Assembly (NCBI GenBank): GCA_028583605.1
Contig: CM053331.1
Location: 37,153,783 to 37,217,782, forward strand
Direction of reading: 5' to 3'
From: Dastarcus helophoroides
Taxonomy: Eukaryota > Arthropoda > Insecta > Coleoptera > Bothrideridae
Length of the DNA: 64,000 bases
Shown: in pieces, positions 56,320 to 64,000 of the stretch
Position numbering within the stretch: the stretch's first letter is position 1
Layout: each line of letters starts with the position of its first letter
Made by a program: the position numbers and the translations under genes
Notes under the pieces: generated by a model
What the model was told of the DNA's origin: nothing
The model's input: only the letters and a program-made list of their open reading frames with translations
Database searches by the model: none

Positions 56320-57060
56320 AAAATAGTGCACGCTCTATATTGGCAAAATTTGATCAAAATGCGTCAAAAAGTGGAGTAGCTCCGACTATTCCTTTTCTCT
56401 CTCTCTCCCGTTGAAAATCATTTGTCAATGGTCACGTATGGGCGTGTCGATCAATCAACGGCGCAAGATATAATAGCAATTGCAGCTCAGTAATTCTGTC
56501 GAAAGACTGCATAAAATTCTCCGGATAAATTTTCAGATTTCTCCTGCATCATTTTTTTGCGTAAAATATATGAATTAATGTACTAAAAAATGACATTATA
56601 AATAAAGGAAATCTGAGAGTTTTAACATTTCTCAACAGCTGTTTAATAGCCATATTTATTTACATCGTTCCTCATTGGTAGTAGAATTCCACCACTCTTG
56701 ATCATATATGTAATACTTCTATATGGCCAGCTCCCTATTCTCTTTGCGAGTTTGTTCCGACCAAATCCGATAAAGATGGAACATGGATAAATGGCGAGTA
56801 TTGCGCATGAATTGAACGAAATGAACCAATCGCTACGCGCGGGTGTTTATGTTTGGCCATGCACAGCTGACTTTGGCCATGCTTAGATGATTTGAAACAC
56901 CTGCGCATTGCGTCTAATTAATGCGTGTGAAGGTCAGCGAGAAAGAGAAGTCTTTCCCATAAGAAACGAGGAACTGGCCATATAGAAGTATTACATATAT
57001 GCTCTTGATACACGACACCGTTTTTTGCGCTCGTGCACTATCCTCTTTCTATAATCCGTG
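56320..57060. repeat. Dispersed repeat downstream of opsin, copy 2
   Basis: Second copy of the 54060-54990 repeat, interrupted by the MITE at 56703-57001. No gene; 57061-57336 is open on the minus strand but has no recognisable domain. Confidence 0.65.
56703..57001. mobile_element. 299-bp MITE with perfect 28-bp TIRs and 8-bp target duplication
   Basis: TIRs at 56703-56730 and 56974-57001 (begin CATATATGTAATACTTCTAT, end in GGCCAG) are perfect inverted copies. CTCTTGAT at 56695-56702 and 57002-57009 is the target duplication. Eight-base duplications belong to the hAT and P superfamilies. No transposase inside, so non-autonomous. Perfect TIRs suggest recent movement. Confidence 0.88.
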
Positions 57061-57404
57061 TCATAGAGCTTCCAAGTCCAAAGAAAGTTGAAAGCCACTA
57101 CTCTGTGGTTTAAAGCTTTCCATAGACCGACGCGAAAGTTCTGCAGCGGAAAATCCACTAGCGGCGCAGCGGCAAAACTGGATTAACCACCTCGGAACAC
57201 GATTGTTCCGCAACGCCAGAGTAACGTTCGTGCGCAATTCTCCTTCTATTAGCCGTGTCCCGTGTTCACGCCGTTCGAATTGAGGTTGACATCGCGCTGC
57301 CAACTTCAAATAACAAACAAATGGCGGGCCATTCAAAATTTAAACCTACATTTTTGAATTTTTATGCTGCCCGGGACTTAAACGCTTTTTAAACGTGCTA
57401 AACA

Positions 57405-58480
57405 TGACTATATAATGTGATTGCTGCGGCACAACTGTAAATTTGAACTTTTTTTTGGCAAAATTTCGACTTTAAATTCAAAATTTCGACTTTTTTCTCG
57501 AAATTTTTACTTTAATTTCGGAATTTTGACTTTTTTTCTCAGAATTTTGACTTAAATTCCGAAACTTCGACTTTAATCTCGAAATTTCGACTTTTTTCTC
57601 GAATTTTCAATTATTTTCTTAACATGTCGATTTTAAACTCGAAATTTCGACTGTAATCTCGAAATTTCGACTTTTTTCTCGAAATTTTGGTAATTAAAAA
57701 TAGAAATTACTGAACGCACCCTACTGCCAACTGTCAATATTGATGTGAAAGAGGAATGCTGGAATACAACTGACATCTACCTAGCTTAATCATAGAGCAC
57801 AGAAATTGCGACCTTAATCGAGAAATTTCGAGAAAAAAAGTCGAAATTTCGAGATTAAAGTCGAAGTTTCGAAATTAAAGTCAAAATTCGGAGAAAAAGT
57901 CGAAATTCCGAAATTAAAGTAAAAATTTTGAAAGAAAAAAAGTCAAAATTTCGAAATTAAAGTCGAAATTTCGAGAAAAACGTCGAAATTTTGCAAAAAA
58001 AAATTGAAATTTGCGGTTGTGCCGCAGCTATCGCATTATGTAGTCTGTTCTCGAAATTTCGAAAAAAAAAGTCGAAATTTCGAGATTAAAGTCAAAGTTT
58101 CGGAATTAAAATCAAAATTCGGAGAAAAAAGTCGAAATTCGGAAATTGAAGTAAAAATTTTGAAAAAAAAGTCGACATTTCGAAACTAAAGTCGAAATTT
58201 CGAGAAAAACGTCCAAATTTTGCAAAAAAAGAAATCGAAATTTACAGTTGTGCCGCAGCTATCACATTATGTAGCCATGTTCTCAAAATTTCGAGAAAAA
58301 AAGTCGAAATTTCGAGATTAAAGTCGAAGTTTCGGTATTAGAGTCGAATTTTTAAAAAAAAGGCAAAATTCGGAGAAAAAATGTCGAAATTTCGAGATTA
58401 AAGTCGAAGTATCGATATTAAAGTCGAATTTTTCCAAAAAAAGTCAAAATTCGGAGAAGAAAGTCGGAATTTCGTGATTA
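57405..58480. repeat. Foldback-like element with tandem-repeat arms
   Basis: Left end AATGTGATTGCTGCGGCACA (57414-57433), then TTTCGACTTTTTTCTCGAAA-type repeats to 57690, a 125-bp unique spacer, and the same repeats inverted from 57820. The inverted end TGTGCCGCAGCTATC...CATTATGTAG occurs twice (58017-58043 and 58254-58280), so the right arm holds a ~237-bp tandem duplication. Structure resembles Foldback elements of flies; no protein. Confidence 0.75.
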
Positions 58481-59000
58481 AGGTAATACTGTCGATATTG
58501 CTTGGGTCTAAAGCACATTAAAAGTATACTTGTCTCGTTTGATTAACGTAGTATTTAGATTAGGCAACGTCGCGATGAAATAAAAGACAGAGGAATTTTC
58601 ATACGAGTGAACAATGTCGTAGTCAAAATTATTCAGTCACAATAAGGAAATATTTCATTAGAAAAGTAACGGAATTACATAAAATCGTTCGAAAACAGGC
58701 TCCAATAGGTTAACTTGGCAAATTAATTAACGGGCAGTTCTGCAAAGTTTGTCACATAACCTTAAAACCGAAGTAAACAACCATCGCGGGTCACAGAATT
58801 GTTTATACTGAAAGCTACGTTGCCACGTCTAATAAATTACTAGAAAAGTACGATAAAGAATCAATTTTTGATACTTATTCCGTAACTACTTCTATTACAC
58901 GCTCTAAAATTGTACTTCCACGTACCTAAAATATTTTATGTTATTTGACATCGTTTTCTTCACTTTTACTGAAATCTGAACGGTACTTTTTGTAAAATAT
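58480..59000. other. Non-coding stretch upstream of the LTR-like unit
   Basis: No open frame of interest and no repeat seen. It ends with TAAAATAT (58993-59000), which recurs at 59367-59374. Confidence 0.4.
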
Positions 59001-59366
59001 TGTAACGAAATATAAATTGTAGAATTTAGTACGTAGGAAAATTTTCTAGAAAGATCTGACAAGGGAAAGCGACCGCGATAATGAAGCAAACGGCAGATAA
59101 TCGTTCCAGAAATTTCGGCCAACGATAAGCCTTATCTGCCGAGAACTTCTGGAACCCGGAAGCGAAAACTATATAAGGCAAACGCCTTTCCCTCGAGGAC
59201 CAGTTAGTTAAAGTCAGTCAGTGTTATTAGTCAGTTAGTAGTTAGAAGTAAATAAGTGAGTTCATTATTCAGTTGTAGTGCTCCGAGTTTAGTTCAAAAA
59301 TAAAGTGGGTATTAGTCAAGTCACGTGTTAATAACCAATTCGAACCGATAGCCCGTAAGAATATCA
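59001..59366 (+). mobile_element. Solo-LTR-like unit with heat-shock elements
   Basis: Begins TGTAACG and ends ATATCA (TG...CA), flanked by TAAAATAT on both sides (8 bp, AT-rich, so weak support). Contains a TATA box (TATATAAG, 59170-59177), start-like CCAGTTAG near 59201, tandem GTCAGTCAGT words and AATAAA (59299-59304), the U3-R-U5 order of an LTR. The alternative is an orphan stress promoter or start of a non-coding RNA gene; no coding frame follows. Confidence 0.45.
59043..59116 (+). promoter_or_regulatory. Heat-shock elements
   Basis: TTCCAGAAATTTC (59104-59116) is a perfect three-unit HSE (TTCnnGAAnnTTC). TTCTAGAAAGATC near 59044 is a near-perfect one. TTCTGGAA follows at 59147-59154. 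A 10-bp inverted repeat CGGCAGATAA / TTATCTGCCG with GATA sites surrounds the middle HSE. Confidence 0.6.
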
Positions 59367-59519
59367 TAAAATATCTGGTTCCCATAAGATTCAATGTTAA
59401 CAGTATGAAAGTATTTAAAATATCAATAATTTTTTATTTGTTATCTGTAGTTCTTCAAAAATTTAACTGGAGAATTATCTTACTATAATCTACTATATGC
59501 CAAAAGTCATTAAATTCTA

Positions 59520-60060
59520 AACGGCAACGCTAAAACCTACAGTACTATTTCGATTTTAAACTCGAAATTTTTGAATTCTTTTTTTAAATTGATGTTCTTT
59601 CCACGCTTTCGTACCTTTCAACGCCTTCGTAAAAAACAAAAGTCCAAATTTCGAGAAAAATTCAAAAGTTTTATAAAAAAAGAGGGATATTGGAAAAAAT
59701 GAGATTTTTAAAGTCAACACTTTCAAAAAAGTCGAAATTTTGAAAAAAGTACAGATTCCCCAAAAAGTAGAAATTATCAAACAAAAAACGAAACTAATTT
59801 TTTTAAAGTCAAATTTATAAAGAAGTCCAACTATTCAAAAAAGATCTAAGTACTGAAGAGGTCAAAATGTTTCAAAAGTCAAAACTTCGAGAAAAGACAA
59901 AATTTTGAAGAGGGAAGAGGTTTACAATAAACTTAGGATTTTAGAAACCTCGAGAAATAAAGAAAAGTAAAAAATTGTAATGATGGAATTTAAAAAAAAA
60001 TCAAAATTCGGAATGTAAGCTCATCTTTTAAAACCACTTATACTGAAAGACTTCATAAAA
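59520..60060. repeat. Degenerate AAATTTCGA-type repeat
   Basis: GTCGAAATTTTGAAAAAAGT-like words throughout; the 74-residue minus-strand frame is an artefact. 60060-60500 is AT-rich without a supported gene. Confidence 0.5.
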
Positions 60061-60560
60061 TATGTTACGCATTTTGGGGTACGGAGGGCGATATGAGCAT
60101 ATTTTAGTGAAAAAACTCCGCTCAATATTAATTAAATGCAATAATAATTTTATTATTACATACATAATACCAAAAAAAAAGACAACATTTTAGAGCATTA
60201 TAAGCCTAAATAATTATCAAATAGAAGCAGATTATTGCGGCTTTACTTAATCTTAAAATAGCTATATACTTTATGAATCGACATCTGGCGGATTGGCTGG
60301 AAGTAATCTTCATGTTGTCATGATTAAGTTAAGCTTCACTTCCCAGGTTATAAATTCTATGACCATGACTACAAATGACATGTGCATTAGAATACAAATT
60401 GACAGAGTAACGTCATTTATTTTTTGACAGTTGACAGTATGGAACGTGAAAACTTAACCCAGTAACAATTTTTCTTATTAAAAACTTACAAAAATGTTCT
60501 CTTTAGTTAAGAAATGATTAATTTATTGTGATAAAGTCATGAAGTTTTAACAGTGTTGTA

Positions 60561-60578
60561 ATGGATTTATCCGAAATA
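60561..60578 (+). CDS. USP10-like exon 1
   Basis: ATG then DLSEI, donor ATA|GTAAGT. Very short; accepted because it splices in phase 0 to ETIEFLDLTG. Confidence 0.6.
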
Positions 60579-63500
60579 GTAAGTTAACCTCCAAATAAAC
60601 TATGAAGTTTATTGGTCGAATTCTATTTATGCATCAATTTAACATATCTAACGAGGCTTATTGCATTTATTATTGTTTCGCATTTAAATTATATGCAGGC
60701 CACTTACGTACGCTTATAAATAGAATTTGATTTAGAAGACGCATTCCAATGAAAAAATGCATGACTTGGAACTTTTTACCCGATTACTCCCTTTTATAGG
60801 AAACAATAGAATTTCTGGATCTCACTGGGGTCGACGAAGAGGAGAGAACGAGAGTCCTGTCTTCTTTGCGTTGCGGTGATTCTAACCAGAAATTACCATG
60901 GTTCATTACAGACCACGTACCGTCGCGCCAGCAATCAAGTAAGTTGGGATTCGCTTTGAAAAAATGCATTTGCGATGCCCGAAAATTTGATTCGCTTTGA
61001 AAAAATGCATTTCAGGTGCTTGAAAATTTGATTTGCGTTGAAAAAATTCATTTCTGGTACCTGAAAATTTAAATCTTCGCTGTGTTAGTTGCAGATCGAA
61101 GCATGGAAGATTTGATTAGTTCACTAGGACTGTTCATTGTTTGTTTAGTCACAGTTTATCAATGTATGGGGGCAATAATTAACACGTAGCATGTGCGGTT
61201 AGTTTGTGGAAAAATGAAGTTTTGCTATTTAAAAATCCCTTTTATTTTTGACATATACTTTGATGAACTATGACTAATAATGTGCTCAAATCAAAACGTT
61301 CTTTGGTCGTCATTTAGTATTGTACAGTTATAGTGTGAAAAGTACATTAGTATTACTCGCAGATAAATCAATGAAATCTGATTCAAAATCCAAATATGCC
61401 CAAGTATATCTTAAAAAGGAAAAATGAAATATAGCATAACTCAACTTTTTTTTAACAAATTCCGGTTGTTGTCACCAATTTTCAGTTTTTTATCAAAATC
61501 GTGAGTGTAAATTTAAAATTTTTCCCAAAGTTATGACCGTAATAGTTGAAATTTTGGGAAATTTTTATATTCGAAGCTTAGACTTTCCTTATTTCGATTT
61601 TCTCTACAAGAATGTTTCCCAAACTTGAATTCAAAATAGAAGCTTCGATTTTTTAAAATCAAATCGTCTTTAAACCAGAAGTTCCAGTATTTATTTACGA
61701 GTTCTTCCTGAAAATGTTATTTTTCCCAAAATTCTGAGTTTTGAGTTAACATTTTTTTTCTTAAAAAATCCACATTAAATGCAAAATTAGTTTGAACGGT
61801 TCAAATTTAATCTTAAAATTTTGAAACCTAAACACTAAATTTCGACTTACTTACTTCTCAGCATTTGCAGCTCAAGCTTGAATTATTTTATAAAGTTTAC
61901 GTGTAGGTCTTGATTTATCGAAATTTCTAATTTTTTAAAAATTTTAAACTTAAAACTCGAAACATTTTCGCATTTTTGATTTTTTCATGACACTTTTTTT
62001 GAAAATGTTTGACTTGAAAATGGAAAGTTTGATTTTAAAGACGAAATTTCCACCTTTTATTTACGAGTTCCTTTACCAAAAATTTAAGTTTTCTTGAAAT
62101 TTCGAGTTTAAGTTTCAATTTTTGCCATTTTTTTCAATAAAAACTGTAAGCTATAATTTCAATTTTTCTTTCTAGAACATTTCACTTATTTTTAAAATTG
62201 TACTCCTAATTCTAAAATTTTTAATAAATTGTAAAACTCAGGGTTTTTTTTCGATATTTTGGATTTTAATATTGAAATGTCGGTGTATTCTCAAAATTTC
62301 CAAAAAAGCAACTGTTTTTATTTGAAACTTTTAATTTACTTATGTTTAATTGTCTGTGAATATTCATAGTTTTCTGTGAATGTGGATTGTGGGGTCTCAT
62401 CTTTGCAACAATTATTTTTAGACCTAAAAAGTCAAAAGATTGATGGAAACGTCAATGTGGAACCGCAACATCGACAGTGTCAAATTCCGGTGGATTTCGG
62501 CGCCATCCCTCAATTCAAGCCGCAAACCCTTCAGTCTGGTTTCAACGTAGCACCGAACTATTCCGTTCCACACACGGCCTACACAGTCAGTTATCAAGTT
62601 TGTCACATACCTCCAGTACCGACCGTTTATTCACCACCTTATCCACACGTCATACAGAGTCCCCCGGCATCCGTTATATACTCCCCAGAGCACGCATATT
62701 CTTATCACCATCAACCTGTTCCTCTGCATGTGCCATTCGCAACTCCACAATTCCCCAATCATCCGTTTTCAGTGAATAACGGAACTAATCAAGTGCCGCC
62801 TCCCGAGGTTGCACCCCCGACGCCAATAAACGAGAACCATGATCAAACCCAAATGACACCAACGACAGATCACGTTACAAACAATGTTGCTGCGGAAGCT
62901 CCAGTTAAGAACGTCACAGACGTGTGCCCCAAGGCTCAAAATGGACCAACAGCGGAAAGTTCTCCTGCCAATAAATCCTGGGCTAGTCTATTTAGTAGTA
63001 ATTCTAACAATTCTAACATAAATCATGATTCTAAATGCTTAAATAATAGTCCAATCGCCAGTAAAGGTGATCGTTCGCTTTGTCCTATAAAAAACCCGAG
63101 AAAAGCCCAGTTCATCGACCCGACATGCTACAGAATGGGAGGTACGTATTAAGGGGAAGTATAATATTAGATTTCACCGGTGTTGCTTTCAGAATACTTA
63201 ATTGAACACGTAGTTGACGGAAGAACAATCAGTTTGCAACCTCGAGGCTTAATTAATAAAAGTAACTATTGCTACATTAATTCCATCCTTCAGGCTCTTT
63301 TAGCGTGTCCTCCTGTTTATAATTTATTGAGCGGTCTCGCCCACAACATCACCTCGAATGAAAAGAGGAAACCCACCCCGGTAATCGACAGCATGTACGT
63401 ATTAATGTCGAGGGATTCTGTTTTATCTGGAACGGTGTTTGATTTGTTTTTAGGTGCAAATTCGTTAAGGAATTCGAACATTTACCGGCGGGGATGCGCG

Positions 63501-64000
63501 TGGGTCGTAGAAACGAAAAAAATCAGAAGAAGGATCAACCGGTCTCGATTGTATGTGATGCACCATTCGAGCCAAATTGGATCTATAGGATGTTGAACGG
63601 AATGCGGAGCGATTCGTTTTTGGTGGAGGGTCGACAAGAGGACGCCGAAGAATTTCTTGGGTGCTTACTAAACGGACTGAATGACGAAATGCAAGAACTA
63701 ATCAAATTAGTCAACGGTGATTGCGAGATCGTAGATAATACGATAAATTCGCAAGATCAGGATGGTAGCGAGTGGCAGGTGAGGGCGTTCTCATACCAGG
63801 TTTTACAATACTGACGCGTAACAATTGTAGGTCATGGGGCCCAAAAATAAAGGAAGCATAACTAGAAAAACTACGTTTCTCAAGACTCCTATTAGTAATA
63901 TTTTTGGTGGTTTACTAAAATCGAGAATTCATCGTGCAGGGGATGAATCGTCAAATAATATTCAACCATTTTTCACCCTACCATTAAATATAGAGGTTAA
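60561..64000 (+). CDS. USP10: Ubiquitin carboxyl-terminal hydrolase 10 (USP10-like), 5' part
   Basis: Exons seen: 60561-60578, 60800-60938, 62370-63141, 63193-63394, 63454-63778 and 63831 to the window end. A disordered Pro/Ser/Asn-rich N-region carries NKSWASLFSS, matching the conserved KSWASLF of USP10. The peptidase C19 domain starts SLQPRGLINKSNYCYINSIL (catalytic Cys in NYCYIN), followed by LQALLACPPVYNLL, GRQEDAEEFLGCLLNGL, SEWQVMGPKNKGSITRK and IQPFFTLPLNI. USP10 removes ubiquitin from substrates such as p53 and AMPK in mammals and works with G3BP; no FGDF motif is seen here. The His/Asp boxes lie beyond the window. The phases of exons 60800-60938 (ends phase 1) and 62370 (needs phase 0) disagree, so a small exon is missing. 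Confidence 0.9.
60800..60938 (+). CDS. USP10-like exon 2
   Basis: After CCCTTTTATAG; ETIEFLDLTGVDEEERTRVL ... PWFITDHVPSRQQS, donor A|GTAAGT (phase 1). Confidence 0.75.
60948..61070 (+). repeat. 41-bp tandem repeat, three copies
   Basis: GATTCGCTTTGAAAAAATGC ATTT ... GAAAATTT three times, directly after USP10 exon 2. Confidence 0.8.
61440..62330. repeat. Degenerate AAATTTCGA-type repeat in a USP10 intron
   Basis: TTTGAATCTTAAAATTTCGA-like sequence as in the 25-kb structure; no exon recognised. Confidence 0.5.
62370..63141 (+). CDS. USP10-like exon 3 (disordered N-region)
   Basis: After TATTCATAG; 257 codons plus one base. Rich in Pro, Tyr, His, Asn and Ser, with KSWASLF near the end and FIDPTCYRMG before the donor G|GTACGT. 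Confidence 0.88.
63193..63394 (+). CDS. USP10-like exon 4 (Cys box)
   Basis: After TGCTTTCAG; EYLIEHVVDGRTISLQPRGL then NKSNYCYINSILQALLACPP. Ends GACAGCAT|GTACGT. The 59-bp intron that follows is open, so the frame could be read on by mistake; splicing to 63454 restores IDSM-CKFVKEFEHLPAGMR, which fits USP10. Confidence 0.88.
63454..63778 (+). CDS. USP10-like exon 5
   Basis: After GTTTTTAG; CKFVKEFEHLPAGMRVGRRN, NWIYRMLNGMRSDSFLVEGR and QEDAEEFLGCLLNGLNDEM, ends SEWQ|GTGAGG. Confidence 0.9.
63831..64000 (+). CDS. USP10-like exon 6, cut by the window end
   Basis: After AACAATTGTAG; VMGPKNKGSITRKTTFLKTP, ISNIFGGLLKSRIHR and NIQPFFTLPLNIEV, open to the last base. Confidence 0.9.

Noticed and set aside
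57061..57336. 91-codon minus-strand frame with normal-looking composition
   Set aside because: No domain or splice context recognised, and it neighbours dispersed repeats; kept out for lack of support.
63180..63596. Unspliced reading of USP10 exon 4 through the intron
   Set aside because: Loses the USP10 sequence after IDSMY; splicing 63394 to 63454 restores it.

Overview
The window looks like AT-rich, intron- and repeat-rich DNA of an insect, most likely holometabolous and perhaps a beetle. The evidence is a UV-type insect rhodopsin, an insect-style acid lipase, GT-AG introns with short exons, and many MITE, SINE and LINE remnants. The species cannot be fixed from sequence alone.

Layout. 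1-866: last two exons of an unidentified + strand gene. 1165-25941: a very large inverted repeat (about 14 kb and 9 kb arms) built of degenerate, roughly 20-bp AAATTTCGA-type repeats. Its left arm carries a 5.36-kb tandem duplication that the right arm lacks. Its 1.9-kb spacer holds the TATA promoter and signal-peptide exon of a secreted glycoprotein gene whose second exon is at 26501-27268, so the right arm is intron. 28085-44137: a seven-exon acid lipase on the - strand. Two of its introns hold a 21-bp minisatellite (30.69-38.87 kb and 39.6-42.99 kb) in opposite orientations, with exon 2 between them. 45823-55875: a complete six-exon UV opsin (379 aa) on the + strand. Its first intron holds a decayed CR1-like LINE that itself carries two insertions. 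56.1-60.5 kb: MITEs, a small foldback array, and a solo-LTR-like unit with heat-shock elements and a TATA box. 60561-64000: the 5' part of a USP10-type deubiquitinase on the + strand, running off the window.

The genes do not form a pathway. The lipase and the secreted glycoprotein could both be gut products. The opsin is a photoreceptor gene, and USP10 is a housekeeping deubiquitinase.

The most unusual theme is structural. Two unrelated genes each have one exon sitting in the spacer of a long inverted array. Copies of one short repeat family (here 'family B', about 100-200 bp, with 11-12-bp target duplications where clean) lie at the borders of both structures. Families A and B both contain a sequence shaped like a hammerhead ribozyme core (CTGAAGA - stem II - GAAA), as known from Penelope-like retroelements. 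Most long open frames between 30.7 and 43 kb come from the 21-bp (7-codon) repeat and are not genes.
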